From the NCBI RefSeq assembly GCF_004792685.1, contig NZ_SRXT01000007.1:248001-312000 (forward strand): 64,000 bases of DNA. The letters are read 5' to 3'. Origin of the DNA: Sphingomonas gei (GTDB lineage Bacteria; Pseudomonadota; Alphaproteobacteria; Sphingomonadales; Sphingomonadaceae). Below are positions 1 through 8,329 of the stretch, piece after piece. Positions within the stretch are counted from its first letter, which is position 1; every line of letters starts with the position of its first letter. Below the pieces are notes generated by a model, which made no database searches, was not told the origin of the DNA, and saw only the letters and a program-made list of their open reading frames with translations. A program made the translations under genes and the position numbers.

Positions 1-1152
1 GACGAACTGCTCCGCATCGTCTGCAATGTGCTCCAGACCAGTTTCCGCGACGGCTTCGTCGCCCGCATCGGTGGCGACGAATTCGCGGTGCTGATCGAGG
101 TGACCGGCGAGGACGATGCGGTGATGCGCTGCGAACGCCTGCTCAAATCCGTGACCACCAGCGTCAGGGTATTCGGCCATTCGGTCCAGGCAGGCGCCTC
201 GATCGGGCTGATCCTGGTCGAGCCCGGCAGCATCGGCGATCCGATCGACGTCATGCGCCGCGCCGATCTCGCGCTCAACGAAGCCAAGCGCCAGGGCCGC
301 GGCTGCGTCCGGCTGTTCGACGAGAGCATGGACGAATCGATCCGCTTCCGCCGCCAGATCGAAACCGGCCTGTCCGAAGCGATCGCCAAGGGCGAACTCA
401 AATTGGTCTTCCAGCCGATCGTCGGCCGCGATCTGAACATCGCCGGGTTCGAAGCGCTGATCCGCTGGTGCAGCCCCGAATATGGCATGGTCCCGCCGGC
501 GATGTTCATCCCGATCGCCGAGGACTCGAACCTGATCCACGAACTCGGCGACTGGGTGATCGACGAAGCGCTTGCCGCGCTGAAAAGCTGGCCCCGCCAA
601 TATGTCTCGGTCAATTTCAGTCCGCGCCAGTTTCGCCGGCACAATTTCGTCGGGCACGTCGTCGAGCGTGTCGCCAGCGCCGGAGTCGATCCCGGCCGCT
701 TCCAGATCGAGATCACCGAGACCGCGATCTTCGACAATGCCGAGCGCGCCGCGGAGATCCTGTTCAAGCTGCGCCAGATGGGCTTCCGCATCGCGCTCGA
801 CGATTTCGGCACCGGCTATTCGTCGCTCTACAATATCCGCCGCTTCGCGCTCGATTGCCTGAAGATCGACCGCAGCTTCGTCGACGGCATGGGCCGCGAG
901 CGCGAATCGGCCGCGATCGTCCATTCGGTGATCCATCTCGGCCGCGCGCTCGGCATGGAAGTCGTCGCCGAGGGCGTCGAGACCGCGGCCCAGCTCGAAG
1001 CGCTGCGCGTTGCCGGATGCAGCCATATGCAGGGCTTTCATTTGTCGCGCCCGGTCGATGCCGAGGAAGCGCTGCTGCTCGCCGAAAACGGTAGCCTGGC
1101 GCCTGTTCGCGTTCCGGAGCCGGAGGTCGCAGGCACCGGGACCGGCGGCTGA
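1..1152 (+). CDS. GGDEF-EAL cyclic-di-GMP enzyme, 5' truncated by window edge
   Basis: This is the C-terminal part of a cyclic-di-GMP turnover protein; the reading frame is open from base 1, so the true start lies outside the window. The diguanylate cyclase signature GGDEF is at bases 70-84. The spot where an RxxD inhibitory site would lie reads FRDG, so no I-site is visible. A complete EAL domain follows, with FEALIRW, VNFSPRQF, EITET, DDFGTGYSS, KIDRSF and AEGVET, so all usual catalytic and metal-binding residues of a phosphodiesterase are there. From the family, the EAL half should hydrolyse c-di-GMP; whether the GGDEF half is active cannot be judged from this fragment. The stop shares one base with the next gene's ATG, suggesting coupled translation with the kinase. 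Confidence 0.93.
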   Translation, partial: DELLRIVCNVLQTSFRDGFVARIGGDEFAVLIEVTGEDDAVMRCERLLKSVTTSVRVFGHSVQAGASIGLILVEPGSIGDPIDVMRRADLALNEAKRQGRGCVRLFDESMDESIRFRRQIETGLSEAIAKGELKLVFQPIVGRDLNIAGFEALIRWCSPEYGMVPPAMFIPIAEDSNLIHELGDWVIDEALAALKSWPRQYVSVNFSPRQFRRHNFVGHVVERVASAGVDPGRFQIEITETAIFDNAERAAEILFKLRQMGFRIALDDFGTGYSSLYNIRRFALDCLKIDRSFVDGMGRERESAAIVHSVIHLGRALGMEVVAEGVETAAQLEALRVAGCSHMQGFHLSRPVDAEEALLLAENGSLAPVRVPEPEVAGTGTGG

Positions 1153-2990
1153 TGGCAATCGCGGCGCGATTGCGCCTGCCGCGGTCGCTCGGCGCCAAGC
1201 TCGTGCTGATACTCACCGGGGTCGGACTGCTCGGCGCGACTGCGCTGACCTTGCTGCTCGCCGCCGTCATCACCCCGAACTTCAATCGGCTCGAGCGCGA
1301 TGCCGTCGCCGCGCATGTCGCCCGCACCCGCGCCGTGGTCGAGGATCTCGCGATCAAGGTCGAGAATGCCGTGCGCGATTATGGCGACTGGAATGCGTCG
1401 TGGGATTATATGGCGGCGCCCAGCCGCGCGTTCGAGGAAGAGAGCTTCTCGACGCTGGCGATGGCCAATCTCGACATGGACGGCATGGCGTATGTCCGCC
1501 CCGATCGCACGATGGTGATCGCCCGCTGGATCGATCTCGCCCGCAAAGCCGAGCAACCCGCGATGCGCGACGCGCTCGCCGCGGCGATCAAGCAGCTCGA
1601 TTTCGAAGCCGCGCTGCATGGCCGCAGCTCGGCGGGCTTCTATCTCAAGCTCGGCGATACGCTCGCCGCGATCGGCATCGCCCGCGTCCGGCGCAGCGAC
1701 GGCAGCGGTGTGCCGCGCGGCTATGTGCTGATGGCGCGCACCGTCACTGCGGGCCAGCTGAGCATGTTGCTCCAGCTAAAGGCGAGCATCGCGGCGCCGG
1801 CCGGTGAAGTCATCGTCACCCCCAGTCCTTCGCGCACGCGCATCGCAGTGCCGATAGCGGGGCCCGGCGGACGCGCCGTCGCCACTGCGGCGTACAGCGT
1901 CCCGCGCGATCTCTCGACGCTCGGCAAGCGCATGCTGATCCTTGCGGTACTCGGATCGTCGCTGCTGCTGGCGGTGGTTTTGCTCGTGTTGCGCCGGATG
2001 ATCACCCGGCTGGTGCTCCAGCCGCTCCACCGGGTCGAGCGTCACATGGGTTTGGTTCGCAACTCGGGCGACCTCGGCCTGCTCACCGAACATTCGCGCG
2101 ACGACGAGATCGGCAGCCTCGTCACCGGCTTCAATTCGATGCTCCGCCAATTGAAGGACCTGCGTGAGCGCGTCGAGGTCCAGGGCTTCACGCTGGGCCG
2201 CAGCGAAAGCGCGGTCGCGGTAATGCACAATGTCCGCAACGCGCTCAACCCGGTGACGACGGTGCTCAGCCAGGGGCTGGAGCGCCCCGCCGCGATCGAC
2301 CGGGCAGTGATCGACAAGGCACTTGCCGAACTCGCCGACCCCGCATTGCCGGCCGAGCGTCACGGCAAGCTCCTCGCTTTCCTGGCCGCCGCGCTCGAGG
2401 CCGCCGAGCGCGAGCGCGCCGATCGCCGCGATCAGCTCGGGATCGGCCGGGCCGCGCTGCGCCAGGTGCTCGAGATCATCGGCGCGCAACAGGAAGCGGC
2501 CAACGAACGCCCGGCGCTGGCGACGTGCGACATCAGCGAGATCGTCGCACAGAATGCCACCATCGCCCGCTATTCGGGGGAGAACTCGATCGCCTTCAGC
2601 TTTCCGTCGAAACCGCATCTGGTGCGCGCAAATCGCGTGATCCTGAGTCAGGTTGTCGGCAATCTCTTCGCCAATGCTGCCGAGGCGATAGCCGCCGCTG
2701 GCAGGGGCGGGGGCAGCATCGCGGTCCTGGTCCAGCAAAAGGACGAACGTACCGAGATCGTCATCCGCGACGATGGCGAAGGCTTCGATCCGGCGACCGC
2801 GGCGACTCTCTTCCAGCGCGGCTTCTCGACGCGCGCGCATAAATCGGGCGGGCTGGGCCTGCATTGGTGCGCCAATTCGATGCTCGCGATGGAAGGGACG
2901 CTGGACTTGCAAAGCGACGGCAAAGGTCGGGGCGCCCGCGCGGTGCTGACCTTGGGCGCGGCGGCGGCGGCCGAGGAACTGGCGGCCTGA
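1152..2990 (+). CDS. membrane sensor histidine kinase with CHASE4-like periplasmic domain and HAMP
   Basis: A 612-residue sensor kinase. A transmembrane helix at about 15-40 is followed by a periplasmic region with DYGDWNASWDYM, the kind of motif seen early in CHASE4 domains. A second helix at about 260-282 leads into a HAMP domain. The phosphoacceptor region is not a standard HisKA: the candidate histidine lies in MHNVRNALNPV. The ATPase domain is complete, with an N box (NLFANAAEAI), DDGEGFD and GFSTRAHKSGGLGLHW. The ATG overlaps the stop of the c-di-GMP gene, so the two are probably one unit, with the kinase sensing an extracellular signal and linked to c-di-GMP output. No response regulator is adjacent. 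The partner and ligand are unknown. Confidence 0.88.
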   Translation: MAIAARLRLPRSLGAKLVLILTGVGLLGATALTLLLAAVITPNFNRLERDAVAAHVARTRAVVEDLAIKVENAVRDYGDWNASWDYMAAPSRAFEEESFSTLAMANLDMDGMAYVRPDRTMVIARWIDLARKAEQPAMRDALAAAIKQLDFEAALHGRSSAGFYLKLGDTLAAIGIARVRRSDGSGVPRGYVLMARTVTAGQLSMLLQLKASIAAPAGEVIVTPSPSRTRIAVPIAGPGGRAVATAAYSVPRDLSTLGKRMLILAVLGSSLLLAVVLLVLRRMITRLVLQPLHRVERHMGLVRNSGDLGLLTEHSRDDEIGSLVTGFNSMLRQLKDLRERVEVQGFTLGRSESAVAVMHNVRNALNPVTTVLSQGLERPAAIDRAVIDKALAELADPALPAERHGKLLAFLAAALEAAERERADRRDQLGIGRAALRQVLEIIGAQQEAANERPALATCDISEIVAQNATIARYSGENSIAFSFPSKPHLVRANRVILSQVVGNLFANAAEAIAAAGRGGGSIAVLVQQKDERTEIVIRDDGEGFDPATAATLFQRGFSTRAHKSGGLGLHWCANSMLAMEGTLDLQSDGKGRGARAVLTLGAAAAAEELAA

Positions 2991-2997
2991 TTTCCAA

Positions 2998-3130
2998 AAT
3001 CCTCCCTCGCGAAGCGGGGGAGGGGGACCAGCGAAGCTGGTGGAGGGGGCCTCTCCACGGGCGGAGCGCTTGCGGCCAGGCCCCTCCGTCGCCTTTGGCG
3101 CCACCTCCCCCCGCTTCGCGAGGGAGGATT
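2998..3130. repeat. intergenic inverted repeat, 23-bp arms
   Basis: The arms at 2998-3020 and about 3108-3130 are perfect reverse complements over 23 bases. The interior is rich in short G and C tracts (GGAGGGGG, CCCCTCC). It lies between two convergent genes, so it could act as a bidirectional transcription end or be a dispersed REP-like element. Only its structure is seen directly. Confidence 0.75.
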
Positions 3131-3137
3131 GCGGATA

Positions 3138-4280
3138 TTAACCCGCCGCCCGCTTTGCCCCCACCTCATCCCGCCGCCGCAGATAGGGCGCCACCAGATT
3201 GCGCCCCCGGAACCACTCCTGTCGCTCTGCATCCAGCGTATCGAAGTCGCCGATCACCCGCCGGCATTCGGGTGCCTCGCACCGGCACAGCATGTGCCAG
3301 TTCGATTCCCTGAGCGTGGTCGAATAATCCCAGGCGATCTCCTCGCCCGGATCGATCGCGCGCACCGCGACGAGGAACACCCCGTCTTCGGTGAAGCGCA
3401 GCCCGGCATTGGGGGCGCAGCTGTGATTGACCAGGTCGTCGAGCTGCCCCGACGGCCCCATATAATGATCGGGCGCCACCTGGACGAAACGGTCGCCGCG
3501 TCCCCGCATCAGGCTGGGCACCCGGTGCGCGGGCAGCCGTCGCCCGGTGAATTCGAGCAGGATGTCCCCCTCCGCGAACGAGGCAGCGGCGAACACGGCC
3601 TTGCCGAGATGGTTGTCACCGACTTTGAAGAGATTGTTCGAAGGCCGGTAACGGTCGAAAATGCGCAGGCCGCCGCGGCGGACGCCGAACGCGCGCACCG
3701 GGTTGATCGTCGCCAGCCCGATCAGGAACCAGACGCTGGCGTGGCAGAGCAATTCCACCAGGATATAACCGAGCTCCGCCAGCCCTAGCTCTGCGCCGCG
3801 CACTGCGATCAACAGAGTCGCGAGATCGCCGAAGGTCCACAGCCCCCATGCGGGCGAACGCTCGCGTGATCGATCAGCCCACACGCTCGCCCATGTCGGC
3901 CAGAAACTCACGGGCACCGCCGCGACCACCAGCATGTGCGCCCAGAACGCTTCGCGAAACACGAGCCAGAGCAGCAACGCAGTCAGCGATGCGGCGATGC
4001 AGAAGGTCTCGGTCGGCGAGGGCGGTGCCCAGGCCGAGCGCCGCCAGATCGCGAGGGTCACTGCGATGCAAGCCACCGCGGAGAGCGCGAACACCCAGCC
4101 TTGCGGCGCATCGGGGTTCACCGCGGCATAGGTCAGCGCTTCGAGCGAAGTCGCCGCGGCCCAGATCAGCCACGAGGCGCGATTGGGCCGGACGGTCTGG
4201 CGGCGAAGCCCGAGCAGATACACGGCATAGCCCGAAAAGCTCAGCCCGATCGCCAGCACGAACCAGATTCCGAGCCCCAA
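3138..4280 (-). CDS. integral membrane protein with C-terminal SET domain
   Basis: A 380-residue protein. The first ~190 residues form about six hydrophobic helices. A SET domain follows: it carries LVNHSCAPNAG (NHSC at about 285), GEEIAWDYS (about 312) and a post-SET-like CRCEAPECRRVIGDF (about 333). These are the cofactor-binding and cysteine signatures of SET lysine methyltransferases. Bacterial SET proteins are mostly small and soluble, so the membrane fusion is unusual. The likely reaction is S-adenosylmethionine-dependent methylation of a lysine on an unknown target at the cytoplasmic face. The start appears to be TTG, just after AGGGGCGGA; a GTG seven codons further in is also possible. 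It stands alone between two repeat-rich gaps. Confidence 0.8.
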   Translation of the reverse strand: MGLGIWFVLAIGLSFSGYAVYLLGLRRQTVRPNRASWLIWAAATSLEALTYAAVNPDAPQGWVFALSAVACIAVTLAIWRRSAWAPPSPTETFCIAASLTALLLWLVFREAFWAHMLVVAAVPVSFWPTWASVWADRSRERSPAWGLWTFGDLATLLIAVRGAELGLAELGYILVELLCHASVWFLIGLATINPVRAFGVRRGGLRIFDRYRPSNNLFKVGDNHLGKAVFAAASFAEGDILLEFTGRRLPAHRVPSLMRGRGDRFVQVAPDHYMGPSGQLDDLVNHSCAPNAGLRFTEDGVFLVAVRAIDPGEEIAWDYSTTLRESNWHMLCRCEAPECRRVIGDFDTLDAERQEWFRGRNLVAPYLRRRDEVGAKRAAG

Positions 4281-4399
4281 TTCCGCCCCTCCCCAACGCG
4301 GCGTTTACCATGTCGGGCGACTCGCGTCCACGCGCGACTCGTGGCGACTCCGCGAGTCGCGACTCATCAGGCGTGTCGGACCGTGATCTGTTTGAAATT

Positions 4400-4425
4400 G
4401 TTCCCCGGCGAAGGCCGGGGCCCAG
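4400..4425 (+). repeat. 26-base dispersed repeat, copy 1
   Basis: This stretch begins GTTCCCCGGCGAAGG and is internally palindromic. A perfect reverse-complement copy lies at 16878-16903, about 12.5 kb away. Both copies are intergenic, which suggests a family of dispersed elements in this genome. Confidence 0.8.
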
Positions 4426-4563
4426 TCGCAATGACCTCCGAGAGGATGGTCTCAGCTTGCCGGGCTCGCCGAACTTGGACCCCGGCTTAAGCCGGGGACA
4501 ATTCTCCAAGCTGACTTTGGAAATGCGGTAGCCCGTTTTGATACGACGGGAGCGCTTCTTTTT

Positions 4564-4649
4564 CCGTTCGCCGTGAGCCTATCGAAGGGCGGCTATCCAC
4601 CTGCGGACCGCTTGCGGCTCCTGCCCTTCGACAGGCTCAGGGCGAACGG
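4564..4649. repeat. inverted repeat with 27-bp arms
   Basis: The arms at 4564-4590 and 4623-4649 match as reverse complements at 25 of 27 positions, around a 32-base loop. The arm sequence (CCTGTCGAAGGGC type) resembles dispersed elements common in sphingomonad intergenic DNA. It lies just downstream of cysQ, so it may also help end that transcript. Confidence 0.75.
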
Positions 4650-4666
4650 CCGGGGTGATTCCTACT

Positions 4667-5401
4667 CTAGCGTCCGCAATCCCGCACCGCCGCCAGCACC
4701 GTATCCGCCCATTCCTTCCGGCAGATCAGCAGATCGGGTATCTCCGTCGCGCGGCCGTTATACACGATCGGCGATCCATCGATCCGCGAGGCGTGCAGCC
4801 CTGCCGCCAGCGCCACCGCGACCGGCGCGCAATTGTCCCATTGGTGCTGGCCGCCGCTATGCAGGTAGATCTCGGCCGCGCCGCGCACCACTGCCATCGC
4901 CTTGGCGCCCGCCGATCCCATCCCGACAGATACCGCGCCGATCCGCCCGGCAACATCCATGCACAAGGCGCTCGGTCGCGTCCGGCTGACCAGCAGCCGC
5001 GGCGGGTTCTGCGGCTTGGCGAGCGGCGGCGGCACATTGCTCGACAAGGTGAGTCCCAGCCGTGGCAGCGCCACCGCGCCGGCCTCCGCGCGCCCGTCCA
5101 CCGCGAGTGCCACATGCACTGCCCAATCCTCCCGCCGCTCGGCGAACTCGCGGGTTCCGTCGAGCGGGTCGACGATCCACACCCGGCTGCGCTCCAGCCG
5201 CGCGAGATCGTCCGCCGATTCCTCCGAAAGCACCGCATCCTCGGACCGCGCCGCGCGCAGCCGTTCGAGGATCAGCACATTGGCCTCGCGGTCGCCGCGA
5301 TCGCCCCCCGCGCATTCGTCCTGGATCCGTAGCAGCAGCGCACCCGCCTCGGCAGCGATGTCGCGGGCAAGTTCGGCGTCGGTCAAATTACCGGGCTCCA
5401 C
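4667..5401 (-). CDS. cysQ: 3'(2'),5'-bisphosphate nucleotidase CysQ (inositol monophosphatase fold)
   Basis: A 244-residue phosphatase of the inositol monophosphatase superfamily. The metal-binding motifs are present: LSEES, WIVDPLDGTREF and a late QWDNCAP. The family member next to sulfate-activation genes is normally CysQ, which converts PAP (adenosine 3',5'-bisphosphate) to AMP and so removes the by-product of PAPS use. The context fits: the gene lies directly downstream of cysNC on the same strand and overlaps it by 19 bases, so cysD-cysNC-cysQ reads as one operon. Substrate assignment rests on this context. A plain inositol-phosphatase activity cannot be excluded from sequence alone. Confidence 0.88.
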   Translation of the reverse strand: MEPGNLTDAELARDIAAEAGALLLRIQDECAGGDRGDREANVLILERLRAARSEDAVLSEESADDLARLERSRVWIVDPLDGTREFAERREDWAVHVALAVDGRAEAGAVALPRLGLTLSSNVPPPLAKPQNPPRLLVSRTRPSALCMDVAGRIGAVSVGMGSAGAKAMAVVRGAAEIYLHSGGQHQWDNCAPVAVALAAGLHASRIDGSPIVYNGRATEIPDLLICRKEWADTVLAAVRDCGR

Positions 5402-7296
5402 GTTCCCATGATCGTCTCGACGATCCGCTCGGCTGCCTCCTCGGGCGTTTCCCTGGTCGTGTCGACTTGGATCTCCGGCCGTTCGGGCGCCTCATAGGGG
5501 CTCGATATGCCCGTAAAGTTGGCGATCTCGCCGGCGCGCGCCTTGCGATACAGGCCTTTGGGGTCGCGCCGCTCGGCCTCGGCGATCGGAGTGTCGATGA
5601 AGATCTCGAAGAAATCCCCCGTCGGCAGCATCGCGCGGACCATCTCGCGCTCGGCGCGGAACGGCGAGATGAACGCAGTCAGCACGATCAGCCCGGCATC
5701 GGTCATCAGCCGCGCGACTTCGCCGACCCGGCGGATATTCTCGACGCGGTCTGCATCGGTGAAGCCCAGGTCGCGGTTGAGTCCGTGGCGGACATTGTCG
5801 CCATCGAGCAGGAAGCTGTGCTTGCCCATCGCGTGGAGCTTCTTCTCGACCAGATTGGCGATCGTCGACTTGCCCGAGCCTGAGAGCCCGGTGAACCACA
5901 ACAATCGCGGCTGCTGGCCCTTTTGCGCGGCATGCGCGTCGCGGGTGATCTCGATCGCCTGCCAATGGACGTTCTGCGCGCGGCGCAGCGCGTGGTGCAG
6001 CATCCCCGCGGCAACGGTGGCGTTGGTCGCCTTGTCGATCAGGATGAACCCGCCGAGATCGTGGCTGTCGGCATAGGGTTCGAACACGATGCCGCGGTCG
6101 GCGGCGATTTCGGCCACGCCGATATCGTTGAGCCTGAGCGTCTTGGCCGGCGCATTGGCCAGCGTGTTGACGTCGATCGTGTGCTCGGGCTCGCGCACCG
6201 TGGCGCTCACCGTCTGGGTGCCGAGCTTGAGCCAATAGGCGCGGCCCGGCAGCAGTTCGGCCTGGTCCATCCAGACGATCGTCGCCTTGAACTGGTCGGC
6301 GACCTGCGGCGGTTCGTCGGCGGCGGCGATGACGTCGCCGCGCGAGCAGTCGACTTCGTCGGCGAGCGTCAGCGTCACCGATTCTCCGGCGCCGGCCAGG
6401 TCGCGGTCGCCGTCCATCGCCACGATCCGCGCCACGGTGGTGGTCCGCCCCGACGGCAGGATTCGCACCGCGTCACCGGGTTTGACCGCGCCGCTCGCGA
6501 TCAAACCGGCAAAGCCGCGAAAGTCGAGGTTCGGCCGGTTCACCCACTGCACCGGAAGCCGGAACGGCCGGGCGCGGTCGGTGTCAACTTCGACGTCTAC
6601 TTGTTCCAGATGTTCCAGCAATGCGGGCCCGGCGTACCACGGCGTATTCCCGGACGATCCAGTGATGTTGTCGCCCTTGAATCCCGAGAGTGGAATCGGC
6701 GTAAAGTCCTGAATTCCAATCGATTTTGCGAACGCGCGATAGTCGTCTACGATCGCTTCATAGGCTAGCTGATCGTAGCCGATCAGGTCCATCTTGTTCA
6801 CCGCCAGCACGATCCGCCGGATCCCGAGCAGATGCGCAAGATACGAATGCCTACGCGTCTGTGTCAGCACGCCTTTTCGAGCATCGATCAAGATCACCGC
6901 AAGATCCGCGGTCGATGCGCCGGTGACCATATTGCGAGTATATTGCTCATGGCCCGGCGTATCGGCGACGATGAACTTGCGTTTTTCTGTGGAAAAGAAG
7001 CGATAGGCGACATCAATAGTGATACCTTGCTCGCGCTCGGCGGCAAGTCCGTCGACTAATAGGGCAAAGTCGATCTCCTGCCCTTGGGTGCCGACACGCT
7101 TGCTGTCGGCCTTCAGGCTAGCCAGCTGGTCCTCGAAAATCATCTTCGTATCGTACAGCAAGCGCCCGATAAGCGTGGATTTTCCGTCGTCAACCGAACC
7201 GCAGGTGATGAACCGCAGCAGCGACTTGTTCTGGTGCAGCGTCAGATACGCCGAGATATCGGACGCGATCAGCGCGTCGGGACGATAGGAAGTCAA
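5383..7296 (-). CDS. cysNC: bifunctional sulfate adenylyltransferase large subunit / APS kinase
   Basis: A 637-residue fusion. Residues ~1-430 are the GTPase subunit of ATP sulfurylase, with P-loop GSVDDGKST, DTPGHEQY and NKMDL. Residues ~455-637 are APS kinase, with P-loop GLSGSGKST and DGDNVRHGLNRDLGF. With CysD it makes APS from ATP and sulfate using GTP hydrolysis; the kinase half then makes PAPS. PAPS feeds cysteine synthesis or sulfotransferases. The likely start is TTG, sharing four bases (TTGA) with the cysD stop; the N-terminus SYRPDALIASDI matches where CysN proteins begin. The length suits a fused CysN/CysC. Confidence 0.96.
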   Translation of the reverse strand: MTSYRPDALIASDISAYLTLHQNKSLLRFITCGSVDDGKSTLIGRLLYDTKMIFEDQLASLKADSKRVGTQGQEIDFALLVDGLAAEREQGITIDVAYRFFSTEKRKFIVADTPGHEQYTRNMVTGASTADLAVILIDARKGVLTQTRRHSYLAHLLGIRRIVLAVNKMDLIGYDQLAYEAIVDDYRAFAKSIGIQDFTPIPLSGFKGDNITGSSGNTPWYAGPALLEHLEQVDVEVDTDRARPFRLPVQWVNRPNLDFRGFAGLIASGAVKPGDAVRILPSGRTTTVARIVAMDGDRDLAGAGESVTLTLADEVDCSRGDVIAAADEPPQVADQFKATIVWMDQAELLPGRAYWLKLGTQTVSATVREPEHTIDVNTLANAPAKTLRLNDIGVAEIAADRGIVFEPYADSHDLGGFILIDKATNATVAAGMLHHALRRAQNVHWQAIEITRDAHAAQKGQQPRLLWFTGLSGSGKSTIANLVEKKLHAMGKHSFLLDGDNVRHGLNRDLGFTDADRVENIRRVGEVARLMTDAGLIVLTAFISPFRAEREMVRAMLPTGDFFEIFIDTPIAEAERRDPKGLYRKARAGEIANFTGISSPYEAPERPEIQVDTTRETPEEAAERIVETIMGTWSPVI

Positions 7297-8198
7297 AAAT
7301 AGCCCTCCTGCTTCTTCTTCTCCATGCTCGCCGTCTGGTCGTGGTCGATCGCGCGGCCCTGGCGCTCGGAAGTGGTGGTGAGCAGCATCTCCTGGATGAC
7401 CTCCTCAAGGGTGGCGGCCTCGCTCTCTACCGCCCCGGTAAGCGGATAGCAGCCCAAGGTGCGAAAGCGCACCGAGCGCTCGACTGGCGTCTCGCCGGGC
7501 TGCAGTTGGAAGCGATCGTCGTCGACCATGAGGATCAGTCCATCGCGCTCCACCGTCGGGCGCGGCGCGGCGAAATAGAGCGGCACGATCTCGATTCCTT
7601 CGGCGCGGATATATTGCCAGATGTCGAGCTCGGTCCAATTCGAGATCGGGAACACCCGCATGCTCTCGCCTTTGGCTTTCCGGGCATTGTAAAGGTGCCA
7701 GAGCTCGGGGCGCTGGCTCTTTGGGTCCCAGCGGTGCGAGGCAGTGCGGAACGAGAAGACCCGCTCCTTGGCACGGCTCTTTTCCTCATCGCGCCGCGCG
7801 CCGCCGAACGCCGCATCGAAGCCATAAAGATCGAGTGCCTGCTTGAGCCCCTCGGTCTTCCACAGATCGGTGTGCAGGCTGCCATGGTCGAACGGATTGA
7901 TCCCCTGCGCCAGCGCATCGGGATTGCGGTAGACGAGCAATTCCATTCCCGCGGCACGCGCGGCCCTGTCGCGCAGCTCGTACATCGCCTTGAACTTCCA
8001 CGTCGTGTCGACATGGAGCAGGGCGAAGGGCGGCGGCGCCGGATAAAAGGCTTTCCTGGCGAGGTGCAGCATCACCGCGCTGTCCTTGCCGATCGAATAG
8101 AGCATCACCGGGCGCTCGGCCTCGGCGACCACTTCGCGCAGGATGTGGATGCTCTCGGCCTCGAGGCGCTGGAGATGGGTCAGGGGGGAGAAAGGCAT
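7293..8198 (-). CDS. cysD: sulfate adenylyltransferase small subunit CysD
   Basis: A 301-residue PAPS-reductase-like nucleotide hydrolase domain, the expected length for CysD. Recognisable segments include LYSIGKDSAVMLHLARKAF (the PP-loop motif SxGKDS), LHVDTTWKF, the EKSRAKERVFSFR region and WTELDIWQYI. With the CysN half of the next gene it forms the ATP sulfurylase that activates sulfate to APS. It is the first gene of the cysD-cysNC-cysQ unit. The start is ATG, and the 128-base gap upstream separates it from the divergent rmlA, so a promoter probably lies there. No clear boxes were identified. Confidence 0.96.
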   Translation of the reverse strand: MPFSPLTHLQRLEAESIHILREVVAEAERPVMLYSIGKDSAVMLHLARKAFYPAPPPFALLHVDTTWKFKAMYELRDRAARAAGMELLVYRNPDALAQGINPFDHGSLHTDLWKTEGLKQALDLYGFDAAFGGARRDEEKSRAKERVFSFRTASHRWDPKSQRPELWHLYNARKAKGESMRVFPISNWTELDIWQYIRAEGIEIVPLYFAAPRPTVERDGLILMVDDDRFQLQPGETPVERSVRFRTLGCYPLTGAVESEAATLEEVIQEMLLTTTSERQGRAIDHDQTASMEKKKQEGYF

Positions 8199-8314
8199 TC
8201 AGATCCCATTGGCACGCTCTGCACGGCTAAAGCTTCGTGAACCTTCTGCCGCTATTCGACAATCTGGATGTAGGCGGCAGGGGCCTTGCTTGCGAGGCGT
8301 TCCTAATTCGGAGC

Positions 8315-8329
8315 GGAGAAGAAAAATTG
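8315..8329 (+). promoter_or_regulatory. ribosome binding site and TTG start of rmlA
   Basis: GGAG at 8315-8318 stands eight bases before the TTG at 8327. This decides the start, because the in-frame GTG further upstream at 8237 has no such sequence and would add residues unlike the family. Confidence 0.6.

Larger units (their letters stand above)
4281..4666. other. non-coding gap with repeats between the SET gene and cysQ
   Basis: No convincing gene is present in these 386 bases. The gap holds a short perfect hairpin (arms 4344-4350 and 4354-4360, GCGACTC/GAGTCGC), a 26-base dispersed repeat, a related GC-rich segment near 4473-4500 and an inverted repeat at 4564-4649. It looks like a hotspot of REP-like sequence. 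Confidence 0.7.

Noticed and set aside
1776..3104. Long minus-strand frame of 442 codons
   Set aside because: It is antisense to the histidine kinase gene and has no domain; GC-rich DNA gives such shadows often.
8237..8326. Extended N-terminus for rmlA from a GTG
   Set aside because: No ribosome site precedes it and the added residues are not family sequence; TTG at 8327 is better.
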